Positions 33,697 through 43,715 of a DNA stretch of 64,000 nt are shown here, piece after piece. Within the stretch, counting starts at the first letter, position 1; every line of letters begins with the position of its first letter. Origin of the DNA: an uncultured Bacilli bacterium (GTDB lineage Bacteria; Bacillota_I; Bacilli_A; RF39; UBA660). The notes below the pieces were generated by a model. It made no database searches. It saw only the letters and a list, made by a program, of their open reading frames with translations, and had not been told where the DNA came from. Location: the NCBI GenBank assembly GCA_934149105.1, contig CAKPDP010000003.1:88367-152366 (forward strand). Direction: 5' to 3'. The translations under genes and the position numbers were made by a program.

Positions 33697-34635
33697 TTAA
33701 GCCTGGGAAGATTTTTTTAAATATTTCTTTAATATTTTTCCAATTGTTAAGGGTTTATCTTTAGAAAAAGAGACATCAGAATAACCGATGGAAGCAACTC
33801 TATCATCTAAATCATATAATTCATTGTTAATTCTAGGAAAATTCCGAATAGAAAACTCCACACTTTTTTCAATATAATCTAGGTAAGGTTTAATAAAAAG
33901 GTTAAAAATATTAGTATAAGGAAAATCTACTACTTCATCATATTCGTTATAAAAAATACCATTTTCTTGTTTCAAAATAGGTTCTTCCTCAAATGGTTCA
34001 CTTTCTTCTTGTTCTTGAAAATATTCTTCATCGGAAATTACTTCAAATTTACCAGCGAAGAGATACTCATTCCCATAATCAAGATCAATTTCATATTCCA
34101 AGTAACAATCTCGCATATCAACAGCATATCTTCTTCTATTATGATTTAAAGCATCACGGAAATTAGCGACTTCGATATCATATTCCATCTCAAATGAAGG
34201 TTCGAAAGAATTATCATATCGAACGGTTTGATATTGATAATTAATATTCCCATCTTCATTTGTAGTTCTTTTATAATATTTAATACTGTGAGGGCTTTCA
34301 ATAATTACATTGTAAAATCTTTTATTTTCTCTAATATCTCCAAATATTCTTCCTAATTCATAAGCAGTAGTAGGAACAGAATTAATAATGGGATAAGAAA
34401 ATTTTATTTCAGCTCCGTCAGGAGACCTTCTTAAAAATAAATTTTTTTCAAAGGCAGGAGCAGTTTTACTTTTAAAATGATATTTAAGTCCTTCATCACT
34501 AGGACTTTCTTTTTTGAATGTTTCTAAATCAGTTTCAATATCTTCTGAATGATAACTTCTTTTTACTTTTTTTCCTTTAGCTTCTTTTGAATATTCAACA
34601 CTTAAATTGTCTTTTTCGATAGTTCTTTTGATCAT
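33697..34635 (-). CDS. Unknown acidic protein, first of a tandem paralogue pair
   Basis: A 312-residue soluble protein not recognised. The N-terminal 60 residues are strongly charged. The conserved blocks shared with the downstream gene are KFSYPIINSVPTTAYELGRI (about 110-130) and NLFIKPYLDYIEKSVEFSIR (about 245-265), separated by an acidic, Tyr-rich stretch. The start is ATG 34635 with AGGTGG upstream; the in-frame GTG at 34644 lies inside that SD. A good promoter is at 34676-34704, and a divergent membrane protein gene lies beyond. Confidence 0.6.
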   Translation of the reverse strand: MIKRTIEKDNLSVEYSKEAKGKKVKRSYHSEDIETDLETFKKESPSDEGLKYHFKSKTAPAFEKNLFLRRSPDGAEIKFSYPIINSVPTTAYELGRIFGDIRENKRFYNVIIESPHSIKYYKRTTNEDGNINYQYQTVRYDNSFEPSFEMEYDIEVANFRDALNHNRRRYAVDMRDCYLEYEIDLDYGNEYLFAGKFEVISDEEYFQEQEESEPFEEEPILKQENGIFYNEYDEVVDFPYTNIFNLFIKPYLDYIEKSVEFSIRNFPRINNELYDLDDRVASIGYSDVSFSKDKPLTIGKILKKYLKKSSQA

Positions 34636-34675
34636 AAACTCCACCTAATCCCTCACACAATAAATCTTACTTGTA

Positions 34676-34704
34676 ATTATACTATAACATTTTCTAATAA
34701 ACAA
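34676..34704 (-). promoter_or_regulatory. Predicted promoter of the paralogue pair
   Basis: Minus strand TTGTTT (34699-34704), 17-base spacer, perfect TATAAT (34676-34681), 41 bases before the ATG. Confidence 0.7.
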
Positions 34705-34754
34705 TATTTGGTCTTTAATTTTGATTAAAATCATATAAATTATTAGGTGATTGC

Positions 34755-35111
34755 ATGTTAAAGTATTTAAAATATTTAGGTTATACCTTAATTTCAATAA
34801 TAAGTGGAATATTTTTAATAAGTACTATTAGTTATTTAGGAATAATTAATTATACAATTAAAAAGGTCTTAATTATGGTGGTGGTGGGCTTTAGCGTTTT
34901 TATTCCAGCTTATCTTTTAGGAAAGTCTAGTAAAACTAAGGGATATATTGAGGGGGCTAAACTAGGATTATTGTTAGTAGTAGTATTTATTATTTTTAAT
35001 GCCTTTTTTAAGGTTTATAAAATATATCAAATAATATATTATTTAATTATTGTTTGTGCTTCGATATTGGGAGGAATGATTGGAATTAGCAGATCGGAAA
35101 ATAATAAATAA
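34755..35111 (+). CDS. Four-helix membrane protein, TIGR04086-like
   Basis: A 118-residue integral membrane protein with four hydrophobic segments (about 8-30, 37-57, 66-88 and 92-111), a Gly-rich end (ILGGMIGISRS) and short loops. The size and layout match the TIGR04086 family of Firmicute membrane proteins of unknown role. SD AGGTGA is 5 bases before the ATG. It is the only plus-strand gene in this part and converges on ruvB, whose stop codon follows by one base. In some Firmicutes this family is near the yajC/tgt/ruv cluster, which fits the position. Confidence 0.7.
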   Translation: MLKYLKYLGYTLISIISGIFLISTISYLGIINYTIKKVLIMVVVGFSVFIPAYLLGKSSKTKGYIEGAKLGLLLVVVFIIFNAFFKVYKIYQIIYYLIIVCASILGGMIGISRSENNK

Positions 35112-36107
35112 TTATTTTTTCTCGATATTTAAGTGTTTGTAAGCTAAATCAGTTACCATTCTTCCTCTAGAAGTTCTTTTTAAAAAGCCAGTTTGTAAAA
35201 GATAAGGTTCATAAACATCTTCAATTGTACCTGCTTCTTCACCGATGGAACTAGCTAGGGCTTCTAAGCCGACAGGACCGCCATTAAATCTTTCAATAAT
35301 GGCTATTAAAAGATTGTAATCAGTTTCGTCTAAGCCTTTGTCATCGACTTTCAACCTGGCCAAGGCTTTTTTCATGATATCTAAATCGATAGTACCAGTT
35401 CCTTCAACAAGAGCAAAATCTCTTACTCTTTTGAAAAGACGATTACAAATTCTAGGAGTCCCCCTACTCCTTTTAGCTAGTTCTCTAGCAGCCTCTTCAG
35501 TTATATTTGTTTTTAAAACTTTAGAAGTACGAAGTGCTATTTGATATAATTCTTCTTCGGTATAATAATTTAATTTAGAAATTATTCCAAAACGATCTCT
35601 TAGTGGTCCTGATAGATCACCGGCTCTAGTAGTAGCACCAACCAAAGTAAATGGTGGAAGTTCTATTTTGATATTTCTACTATTTCCATCGCTCCCAACA
35701 ACTATATCTAAATAAAAATCTTCCATTGCTGGATAAAGAATTTCTTCAATGAATTTAGGTATTCTATGAATTTCGTCAATAAATAAGACATCATTGGGTT
35801 CAAGAGTAGATAATATAGCGGCAAGATCGCCACTTTTTTCAATAGAAGGACCACTAGCGGTTTTGATATTACTTCCTAGCTCATTAGCAATTATATAAGC
35901 CAAGGTGGTTTTTCCTAAACCAGGAGGACCATATAACAAAACATGATCGAGAGGTTCATTTCGCATAATAGCAGATTTTATAAAAACATTAATGTTATCC
36001 TTTACTTCGCCTTGACCAATGTATTCATTTAAATGCTGTGGTCTTATGTTGTAATCTTCAATAGTATCTTCTTCTAATAGTTCTTTAGTTATTATTCTTT
36101 TATCCAT
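35112..36107 (-). CDS. ruvB: Holliday junction branch migration helicase RuvB
   Basis: RuvB is the hexameric AAA+ motor that drives branch migration of Holliday junctions, usually with RuvA. The 331 residues include Walker A GPPGLGKT (60-67), Walker [10 protein letters not shown], sensor 1 [20 protein letters not shown], and a C-terminal winged-helix domain ([18 protein letters not shown], then RTSRGRMVT). SD AAGGTGA precedes the ATG. ruvA, which normally lies directly upstream, is not in the window; the upstream neighbour is the MATE fusion with its own terminator. Confidence 0.97.
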   Translation of the reverse strand: MDKRIITKELLEEDTIEDYNIRPQHLNEYIGQGEVKDNINVFIKSAIMRNEPLDHVLLYGPPGLGKTTLAYIIANELGSNIKTASGPSIEKSGDLAAILSTLEPNDVLFIDEIHRIPKFIEEILYPAMEDFYLDIVVGSDGNSRNIKIELPPFTLVGATTRAGDLSGPLRDRFGIISKLNYYTEEELYQIALRTSKVLKTNITEEAARELAKRSRGTPRICNRLFKRVRDFALVEGTGTIDLDIMKKALARLKVDDKGLDETDYNLLIAIIERFNGGPVGLEALASSIGEEAGTIEDVYEPYLLQTGFLKRTSRGRMVTDLAYKHLNIEKK

Positions 36108-36190
36108 TTATATCACCTTTTTAAGAATAGCATACTTTTGTTCATATTTCAATAATATTAACTAAAATATTTATGATTTTGAGAAAATAA

Positions 36191-36231
36191 AATTAAAAAG
36201 AAAAAAGTTATTTTTTCAAACTTTTTTCTTT
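36191..36231 (-). terminator. Terminator of the MATE-kinase fusion gene
   Basis: 13-base perfect stem (36197-36209 / 36219-36231) with a 9-base loop, containing A/T-runs, T-rich on the minus-strand 3' side. It includes the last codons of the gene. Confidence 0.65.
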
Positions 36232-38205
36232 GACCATATCACAAATGATAGCCGCGGTTTTCTCAACTCCTAGTAAATCACTGTTGATACATAGATCATA
36301 ATTAGCAGGATCACCCCAATTTTTACCTGTATAATGTTTGTAGTGATTAGCTCTTAATTTGTTAATTCTCTTAATCTCTTTAGAAGCTTTGATTTTAGGA
36401 ACGTGATAAAGATTAGTAACTCTATTGATTTTATCTTCCAAAGGACTATAAATAAAGATATTAATAACATTAGGTTCCTCTTTTAAGATTTCATCGGCAC
36501 ATCTTCCAACAATAACACAAGACTGTTCTTTAGCGATTTTTTTGATTAATTTAGCTTCTTCAATAAATAAATTATCATCAACATCGAGATTGTAACTCAA
36601 ATTACCACTAGGGATTAATTCTTTCTTTTGTTCATTTTCTTCAATGTATTCTTTAGATAGACCTGTTTCTTCAGATAATAATTTAGTAAAATCTTTATCA
36701 TAGAATTTTAAGCCAAGGGTATCAGCGACGATTTGGCCAACATAACGGCCACCAGAGCCATATTCTCTAGAGATAGTAACAACGACAGGATTCTTTAGAA
36801 CTTCTTTAGTTTTAGCACGAGTACTAATGGTAGTTGACTTAGAAGCTTTAATTCCTAAATGTTTCATCTCAATAATGATAGTTATTAAGGCAATGGTAAA
36901 GGCAATAGCATCAGACAAAGGTCCAGCATATAAGAAACCTTCAATTCCAAAATTAATAGCCATAATAATAGATAATGGTAATAAAAGAACGATCTGTCTA
37001 GATAAAGTTAAGATGGCAGACTTAACTGGTTTACCTATAGCTTGGAAGAAGATTCCTGATACAGTTTGAAAAGTGTTTAAAGCTGTTAACATAAGATAAA
37101 TTTTAAAACATTTAATAGCAAATTCATTATATAAGGAACTTTCACTTCCAAAGATATTTACTATAACCATAGGACATAATTGGAAAATAGCAAAGGCTAT
37201 TACCCCAACAGTACCAGCAGCAATAACAGAATATTTTAAGGCTTTTTTAACACGATCATATTTTCCAGCTCCATAGTTATAGCCAATAATTGGTTGAGCA
37301 CCAGAAGCTATTCCAACCGTGATAGAAATTAAGATTTGGTTTACTTTCATAACAATACCCATAACGGCTAGAGGAATTTCGGCTCCATAATTAGAGGATG
37401 CTCCATAGGTTGCTAATAAGTTATTACTAACAGTCATAACAATAGTTATAGCCATTTGATTGATAAAACTAGAGATACCAAGACTAGCAAAATTCTTGAT
37501 ATATTGGGGTCTTAATTTAAAGCAATCCTTGGTAAGGGTAATACTTTTAAATCTTTTAAGATAAAGAATGCTTATTAAGAAGGAAACAAATTCTCCTATT
37601 ACGGTAGCTATCGCGGCACCTTGAACTCCCATATTAAAAACAAAAATAAAGATAGGATCAAGGATAACGTTTAAGAAAACACCTGCTAGCATAGAGGCCA
37701 TAGAATATTTAGGTGAGCCATCAGCTCTAATAATAGAATTTAAAGTTACAGAGATAATTGAAAATGGTAAGCCTAGAACTATAATATAACCATAATTTAA
37801 GGCATAATCACGAATAGAGTCTGTACACCCAAAAAGATTAATTGCATAAGGTAAAGCAAATAAGAAAACAATTAAAAAGATAATACCAGTAATAATACTA
37901 GTTATAATAGCATTACCGACACCAATACTGGCTTTTTCTTTATCACCTTCGCCTAATTTGATACTTAAATAACTAGCAGCACCATCACCTATTAAAAGAG
38001 AAAAAGCTAAAGATATTACAACAATAGGATAAATAACGTTAGTAGCACTATTACCTAAGTACCCTACTTTTCTTCCGATAAATATCTGATCGACAATATT
38101 GTATAAAGCATTTACCAGCAAGGAAATAACACAAGGAATAGAGAACTTTAACATCAATTTTCCAATAGGACTAGTACCTAAAATATTTTTTTCTTGACTA
38201 TTCAT
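36208..38205 (-). CDS. MATE efflux transporter fused to a cytidylate-kinase-like domain
   Basis: A 665-residue two-domain protein. Residues 1-445 are a MATE-family antiporter (twelve hydrophobic helices; ISLLVNALYNIVDQIFIGR, GDGAASYLS and AGTVGVIAF typical), exporting cationic drugs or metabolites against Na+ or H+. Residues about 470-665 match the cytidylate-kinase-like family (AAA_26): VVVTISREYGSGGRYVGQIV is its diverged P-loop, followed by FYDKDF, VIVGRCADEIL and YDLCINSDLLG. The reading frame is continuous across the linker, without a shift. SD AAGGAG and its own terminator, so it is monocistronic. The kinase may sense or use nucleotides to regulate transport; that is inference. Confidence 0.9.
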   Translation of the reverse strand: MNSQEKNILGTSPIGKLMLKFSIPCVISLLVNALYNIVDQIFIGRKVGYLGNSATNVIYPIVVISLAFSLLIGDGAASYLSIKLGEGDKEKASIGVGNAIITSIITGIIFLIVFLFALPYAINLFGCTDSIRDYALNYGYIIVLGLPFSIISVTLNSIIRADGSPKYSMASMLAGVFLNVILDPIFIFVFNMGVQGAAIATVIGEFVSFLISILYLKRFKSITLTKDCFKLRPQYIKNFASLGISSFINQMAITIVMTVSNNLLATYGASSNYGAEIPLAVMGIVMKVNQILISITVGIASGAQPIIGYNYGAGKYDRVKKALKYSVIAAGTVGVIAFAIFQLCPMVIVNIFGSESSLYNEFAIKCFKIYLMLTALNTFQTVSGIFFQAIGKPVKSAILTLSRQIVLLLPLSIIMAINFGIEGFLYAGPLSDAIAFTIALITIIIEMKHLGIKASKSTTISTRAKTKEVLKNPVVVTISREYGSGGRYVGQIVADTLGLKFYDKDFTKLLSEETGLSKEYIEENEQKKELIPSGNLSYNLDVDDNLFIEEAKLIKKIAKEQSCVIVGRCADEILKEEPNVINIFIYSPLEDKINRVTNLYHVPKIKASKEIKRINKLRANHYKHYTGKNWGDPANYDLCINSDLLGVEKTAAIICDMVKEKSLKK

Positions 38206-38266
38206 ATTTTCACTCCTTTTTTAGAAACTATTTAATTATAATAATTTTAGAAACGGTTGTCAAGAG

Positions 38267-38296
38267 AAAAAAAGTAAACTTTTAGTCTACTTTTTT
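38267..38296 (-). terminator. Intrinsic terminator of the 38321 gene
   Basis: 13-base stem (38268-38280 / 38284-38296, one G-T pair) with a TTT loop, then T7 on the minus strand. About 25 bases past the stop. Confidence 0.8.
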
Positions 38297-38320
38297 AATG
38301 GTAAAGAGGTCTTTTAGAAC

Positions 38321-39280
38321 TTATTTATACTTAATAGTTTTTAATATTTTTTGATAATAATTATCGCAAACTTGATAATTAGCTTTAATACCTATAGTAT
38401 ATTTTAAGAGATAGGTTTTTTTATTTTTGGTGGTAGAAAGATAATAAGTTTTTTCAAGATTATTATTGGTAGTTAGAGTAATCCAGGTGATGTTATTAGT
38501 TTTTTTAGAAGAAAACTTAGGAGAGAGATTGTTATTAGTGGCAATGGTAGTTAATAGATCTTGAGGTCTATCATAACCGGTAATTGCTCCTAATTCAAAA
38601 GTACAACTAGATAGCTCCTGAGTAGTACTAGAATTATTGCTATAATTATAATGGTTAAAATCATTTAAGTCGGTAGGAGTTAGGTTTTCTGGAAAGGTTA
38701 TGTCGAAGATTTCAGAAAGATGTAAATTATAATTATAAGTTAAAGTGCTATTATGTTTGTTAGAAGTTTCATAGGCTTCTCCTCCAATAACACTAGGAGT
38801 TTGGGAGGTAGATATGGCTTTAGAGAATTTACTCCAAGTAGTATTAATATTAGTAAAAGAAAGCAGATAACCCAGTATAATTATAGAAAATATTTTGATA
38901 ATTAAAGAGATAATAGCTTTATTACTGTCTACTCCCCCACTTTTAGAAATAGTTAGAGATAGATCTTTGGAGGAAAGATGAGGATTTTGGCTAGTAATTT
39001 TAGAAATGGTATTATGAGTATAAAGAAAATATAATTTATTAGTGATAAAGCCTAAGATAATTAAAACTAAGAAATAAAGAGGAAGGCAAAATTCAATAAG
39101 AAGAATATTAAGAATTTCTAGAAGAAGGCCGTTAAAAAACATTTTCCGATAGAAGTAATAAGTATCTCCTAAGAAGAGAGCTAAGACTGAGAATTTAGAA
39201 TTTTTTAGAGCTTGGTAACGAGGACCAATAAATGTTTCTTCTAATTTTTGATAGTCTTGGTTATTATTATCTATATTCAT
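38321..39280 (-). CDS. Membrane protein with DUF2628-like N-terminus
   Basis: A 319-residue membrane protein. Residues 25-95 resemble DUF2628 proteins (KFSVLALFLGDTYYFYRKMF, then two hydrophobic helices), and a further helix lies near 125-150 (AIISLIIKIFSIIILGYLLS). The remaining 170 residues are a Thr/Asn-rich soluble domain, probably outside the cell. Role unknown. Its start is separated from the smc stop by about 90 bases and a terminator, and it has its own terminator, so it is a single-gene unit. Confidence 0.65.
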   Translation of the reverse strand: MNIDNNNQDYQKLEETFIGPRYQALKNSKFSVLALFLGDTYYFYRKMFFNGLLLEILNILLIEFCLPLYFLVLIILGFITNKLYFLYTHNTISKITSQNPHLSSKDLSLTISKSGGVDSNKAIISLIIKIFSIIILGYLLSFTNINTTWSKFSKAISTSQTPSVIGGEAYETSNKHNSTLTYNYNLHLSEIFDITFPENLTPTDLNDFNHYNYSNNSSTTQELSSCTFELGAITGYDRPQDLLTTIATNNNLSPKFSSKKTNNITWITLTTNNNLEKTYYLSTTKNKKTYLLKYTIGIKANYQVCDNYYQKILKTIKYK

Positions 39281-39327
39281 ATCTGATCAGTTCCTTTGTT
39301 ATTCTATTTTTATGATTTAATGATAAC

Positions 39328-39362
39328 AAAAAAATTCTAAAAAGGCAATATTTCTAGAATTT
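39328..39362 (-). terminator. Intrinsic terminator of smc
   Basis: 8-base stem (39332-39339 / 39355-39362), 15-base loop, then T7 on the minus strand. It lies 6 bases past the smc stop. Confidence 0.7.
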
Positions 39363-39367
39363 CTTTA

Positions 39368-42319
39368 TTAGTTATTATCTTTTATGTCTTCTAATTTGAC
39401 ACTTACTAATTTGCTGACACCAGATTCTTGCATAGTGATACCATAAAGGATATTAGCAAATTCCATGGTTTTCTTTTTATGAGTTATAAGAATGAATTGA
39501 GTTTTATCACGGTATTTATTTAGGTATTTACCAAAAGATTCAACATTAGCATCATCAAGGGCGGCTTCTACTTCATCTAATAGGCAGAAAGGTACTGGTC
39601 TAACATTAAGAATAGCAAAGAGAAGAGAGATCGCTGTAAAGGTCTTTTCACCGCCAGATAATAGAGATAAGCTTTTAAGACTTTTACCAGACGGAACGGC
39701 CTGGATCTCAATACCAGTTTCTAAAAGATTATTAGGTTCAGTTAAAACTAAGGCAGCTTCACCACCACGGAATAATTCTTTGAAAGTTTTCTTAAACTCA
39801 ATTTGAATTTGATTAAAGGTTTTAAGAAATTTATCTTCCATAATAGTATCCATTTCTTTAATTATTTCTAGAAGGGTATCTTCAGCTTGTAAAAGATCTT
39901 CTTTTTGACTAGTTAAAAAATTATATCTTTCGGAGACACGTTCATATTCTTCGATACTACCAACATTTACTTCACCAATTGCTCTTAATTTAGCCTTAAG
40001 ATTAGAGACAATGTTTCTAGCTTCATCAGGATTTATTTCTAGTTTATATTTTAGTTTAGCATTCTCGAAGGTCATATTATATTCTTCACTTAAACTAAGA
40101 AGTAAGCCATCTAATTTAACATCATTACGACTAGCTTTTATTTCTAGATCTTTTAATTCTTTTTCTTTTTTATTAATATACATAATACTAGTTTTATTGT
40201 TATCTTCTATTTCAGCAATATTAGTAGTAGTTTTATCACGATCTAATTTTAAAATATCTATTTTTTTAAGTAATAGATCTCTTTGTTGTTTATAATCATA
40301 ATATTTTTTTAGAAGTTTCTCTTCTTCACTGTTGCTGTTATTACCAAGAATATTCTCTAGATCTTGAAGTTCTCTTTGTAATTTAGTCTGCGACATTAGA
40401 AGATCATTAATAGAATTATTTTTAGTTCCAATTAACTCAGTTATTTCTTTTTGATTTATTCTTTCACTCGCTAGTTGTTCTTCTAGGTTGGTTATATCTT
40501 TAGTAATGGTAGATAATTCTTTTTCGAGATTAGTATTACCATTTCTTAGGGTTTCTAGTAATCTAGTATTTTTTTCTAATTCATATTTATCTTTAATGAC
40601 ATTAGTTCCTTTAGCTTGATTTCCTCCCGTTATAGAACCACCAACATTAACGACTTGGCCATCTAGAGTCACTATTTTATAGCGATGATTTAGGAGTTTA
40701 CTAAAAAGATTGGCACTAGAGATAGAATTAGTTACGATAACATTACCTAATTGATTTAAAATTATATTGCGATATTTTTCTTGATAAGATACTAGCGTAT
40801 CGGCAGTGCCTAAGTAATTGGGATTATCTTTTATGATAGATAAAGATTCGGGATCAATACTTCTTTCCTTTATTACAGATAAAGGAAAGAAAGTAGCTCT
40901 ACCAATATTATTATCTTTTAGATAAGTTACTAGAGATTTGGCAATATCAGGAGTATCAACTACTAAATAATTGGTACTAGCACCAAGAGAAGTAGAAATA
41001 GCAAGGGAATATTCTTCTTGAACATCAATTAAATTACCAATAGTATTATGAATTCCCGTAAAACGAGGGTTATTTAAAATAGATTTAACAGCAACAGGAA
41101 GAGAATTATTACTAGAAAGAGAATTCTCTAAATAATCTATTTTATAATTTAGAGAAGCTATATCACGATTATTTTTATTAATAGTATTAAAGATATTAGT
41201 ATATTTATTTTTAGCTTCTTTATATTTAAAAGAAAGACTTTCTAAATAATCATTACTATTTTGAAGCTTCTTATTATTAAACTCAAGATCATTTTTTAAA
41301 CTAGAAATAGTATTAGTTAGTTTTAAATCTTCTTCTTTTAATTTTAAAATATTAGTATTTATTTTAGAAGTTTCTTCTTTATATTTATTTCTTTCTTTTA
41401 AAAGTCTAATGTCGGCATCGATTTGTTCAATAGTCTTTGTTAATTCTAGGAGTTGTGATTGATTTTCATTTAAGTTTTCTTCTAAATCTTTTAATTTAGA
41501 TTTTTCTTTAATTAGATCAATATCATAAGTAGTACTATTTTTATTTAAGACAATTATTTCATCACTTAGGGTCGATATTTTATCTTTTAGTTCTTTAGTA
41601 GTTGTAGTTAAAAACTCGATATCGTTAGTTATTAAAGAAACTTCAATATCGGTTAGTTTATCTTTAGTTTCTAGATAGACTTTGGCGTTAGCACTTTGCT
41701 TTTTTAAGGGTTCAAGATTAGTTTCTAGTTCAAGAATAATGTCTTTAACTCTTTCTAAATTAGCATTAGTTCTTTCTAATTTTCGAATAGCTTCTTCTTT
41801 TCTTTTTTTATATTTTAAGACTCCAGCGGCTTCTTCAAAGATGACACGACGATCTTGAGGTTTAGTGGATAAGATTTCATCAATTTTACCTTGAGAGATA
41901 ATATTAAAGCTTTCTTTAGAGGCTCCACTGTCAACTAGGATATCATTTATATCTTTAAGACGACATCTTTCATTATTAAGATAATATTCGTTTTCACCAC
42001 TACGATAAACAATTCTTTTGATAGATACTTCACTATAATCAATAGGAAGAGTATGATCTTGATTATCAAAAACTAAGGTTACGGAAGCACTATTTAAAGG
42101 TTTGCGGCTTTTACTACCAGAGAAGATAATATCTGTACTATTGTCGCCACGAAGGGATTTCATCGATTGTTCTCCTAAAACCCAGCGAACGGCATCGACG
42201 ACATTAGATTTACCACTACCATTAGGTCCAACAATGCCATTCAAGTTTTTATCAAAATTAATTTCTATTTTATCGGCAAAAGATTTAAATCCATATGCTT
42301 TAATACTTTTTAAATACAT
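39368..42319 (-). CDS. smc: Chromosome segregation ATPase SMC, short form
   Basis: SMC condenses and segregates the chromosome with ScpA and ScpB. The head has Walker A GPNGSGKS (31-38) with VRWVLGEQS, and at the other end the ABC signature LSGGEKTFTAISLLFAI and Walker B PFCLLDEVEAALDD. The hinge is near the middle (PVAVKSILNNPRFTGIHNTI to GGSITGGNQAKG). At 983 residues it is about 200 shorter than Bacillus SMC, so both coiled-coil arms must be shorter; head and hinge are complete. No usual neighbour (ftsY, rnc) is next to it; dacF lies upstream. Confidence 0.96.
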   Translation of the reverse strand: MYLKSIKAYGFKSFADKIEINFDKNLNGIVGPNGSGKSNVVDAVRWVLGEQSMKSLRGDNSTDIIFSGSKSRKPLNSASVTLVFDNQDHTLPIDYSEVSIKRIVYRSGENEYYLNNERCRLKDINDILVDSGASKESFNIISQGKIDEILSTKPQDRRVIFEEAAGVLKYKKRKEEAIRKLERTNANLERVKDIILELETNLEPLKKQSANAKVYLETKDKLTDIEVSLITNDIEFLTTTTKELKDKISTLSDEIIVLNKNSTTYDIDLIKEKSKLKDLEENLNENQSQLLELTKTIEQIDADIRLLKERNKYKEETSKINTNILKLKEEDLKLTNTISSLKNDLEFNNKKLQNSNDYLESLSFKYKEAKNKYTNIFNTINKNNRDIASLNYKIDYLENSLSSNNSLPVAVKSILNNPRFTGIHNTIGNLIDVQEEYSLAISTSLGASTNYLVVDTPDIAKSLVTYLKDNNIGRATFFPLSVIKERSIDPESLSIIKDNPNYLGTADTLVSYQEKYRNIILNQLGNVIVTNSISSANLFSKLLNHRYKIVTLDGQVVNVGGSITGGNQAKGTNVIKDKYELEKNTRLLETLRNGNTNLEKELSTITKDITNLEEQLASERINQKEITELIGTKNNSINDLLMSQTKLQRELQDLENILGNNSNSEEEKLLKKYYDYKQQRDLLLKKIDILKLDRDKTTTNIAEIEDNNKTSIMYINKKEKELKDLEIKASRNDVKLDGLLLSLSEEYNMTFENAKLKYKLEINPDEARNIVSNLKAKLRAIGEVNVGSIEEYERVSERYNFLTSQKEDLLQAEDTLLEIIKEMDTIMEDKFLKTFNQIQIEFKKTFKELFRGGEAALVLTEPNNLLETGIEIQAVPSGKSLKSLSLLSGGEKTFTAISLLFAILNVRPVPFCLLDEVEAALDDANVESFGKYLNKYRDKTQFILITHKKKTMEFANILYGITMQESGVSKLVSVKLEDIKDNN

Positions 42320-42466
42320 TTAATTCACCCTACTTACTACATGTAATTATATATAAATTATAGCTTATTTAAGAAATTATGGCAAGGTCTTTGGACGGAA
42401 GATGGTGCTTTTTTGAGGGAAACACTAGGAACTAGCAAATAAATTAGTTGGAAAGTTAGGAGTAAG

Positions 42467-43663
42467 TTAGAAGATTCCCGTTATGACGGTTTTAAGGTTT
42501 CTTAAATAATTTATAAAGAAGTTTACTTTAGGAACATCTTCTTCGACAGTTAAGTCGACGGTACTAGTTACCTTACCATCATTAATGATATCAACTTGTC
42601 CCACGACATCGCCAACTTTAAGAGGGGCTTTAAGACTATTTATTTGGTATTTATATTGAGGAGTAGGAGTGGTAGAAGTTTTTAGAGAAAGAATGTTAAC
42701 ATCAGTTTTAGGAACGATATTCACAATTTCAGTTTCGCCAAGGAAAACTTTTTTAGTGGCAACAACAGTATCAGTTTTAATTAATTTAGTTAAAGTATAA
42801 AGATTAAATCCATAATCAAGCATAGCAGTGGTTTCACTATTTCGAGTGGCAGAGGTAGGTTCATTCATGACAACAGTTATTAGACGCATGCCATTTCTTT
42901 TAGCGGTTGTGGTAATGCAATAGCCAGCGGTGGTAGTATAACCAGTCTTGAGGCCATCAACTCCTTGATAGAATCTAACTAAACGATTAGTATTAACAAG
43001 CCAGAAACTATTATCAGTTCCTGTTCTTAAATAATCTTCATAGGTTCCAGTATATTCTAAGATTTTTTCGTGTTTTACTAATTCTTGGGCAATCATAGCC
43101 ATATCATAACTACTGGAATAGTGATTATCAGTATCAAGACCACAAGCATTAACAAAGTGAGTATTTTTAAGGCCTAATTCTTGGGCTTTATTATTCATCA
43201 TTTTAACGAAGCCTTCTTCAGTGCCACCTAGTCTTTCAGCCATGGCAACGGCAGCATCATTTCCACTACCGATAGCTATTCCTTTTAAAAGATCGTTAAC
43301 GGTCATTTTTTCACCAGGTTCTAGGAAGATTTGGCTACCGCCCATACTAGAAGCATAATCAGAAGCTGTTACTTCTTCTTCTAAGGTTAGAGAGCCATTA
43401 TCTAAAGCTTCCATAATAAGAAGCATTGTCATCATCTTAGTCATGGAAGCCATAGGCAATTCTTCATGGCTATTTTTTTCGAAGAGAATGGTACCAGTAC
43501 TAGCTTCAATCATAATGGCACTCTTGGCAGATGAGGCTAAGGAGATGGAAGAATCAGAATTAGAATCAGTAGTCGTTTCTTCTTTGGCATAAACTGTTAA
43601 AGTCAGAGTAAAGAAAAGACTTAGACTAAAAAAACAAAATATTATTTTTTTCAAAATTATCAC
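42467..43663 (-). CDS. dacF: D-alanyl-D-alanine carboxypeptidase (DacF/PBP5 type)
   Basis: A low-molecular-weight penicillin-binding protein that trims the terminal D-Ala of peptidoglycan stems. A signal peptide covers residues 1-26 (KKIIFCFFSLSLFFTLTL, cut near VYA). The serine peptidase set is complete: S73-x-x-K76 (ASMTKM), S133-G-N135 (GSGNDAA) and K239-T-G (LKTGYTTTAG). The C-terminal beta domain follows, with a short final hydrophobic segment as membrane anchor. 398 residues is typical. It is upstream of smc with a 148-base gap in which I see no feature. Confidence 0.93.
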   Translation of the reverse strand: MIILKKIIFCFFSLSLFFTLTLTVYAKEETTTDSNSDSSISLASSAKSAIMIEASTGTILFEKNSHEELPMASMTKMMTMLLIMEALDNGSLTLEEEVTASDYASSMGGSQIFLEPGEKMTVNDLLKGIAIGSGNDAAVAMAERLGGTEEGFVKMMNNKAQELGLKNTHFVNACGLDTDNHYSSSYDMAMIAQELVKHEKILEYTGTYEDYLRTGTDNSFWLVNTNRLVRFYQGVDGLKTGYTTTAGYCITTTAKRNGMRLITVVMNEPTSATRNSETTAMLDYGFNLYTLTKLIKTDTVVATKKVFLGETEIVNIVPKTDVNILSLKTSTTPTPQYKYQINSLKAPLKVGDVVGQVDIINDGKVTSTVDLTVEEDVPKVNFFINYLRNLKTVITGIF

Positions 43664-43715
43664 CTATTAAAAAATATGTATAATTTTGACTATTATGCTA
43701 AGAGGAAGATGATGA

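Noticed and set aside
40011..40295. Plus-strand ORFs inside smc, tig, lepA and other core genes
   Set aside because: They are antisense shadows: low-complexity Ser/Leu/Phe sequences fully inside well-supported genes.
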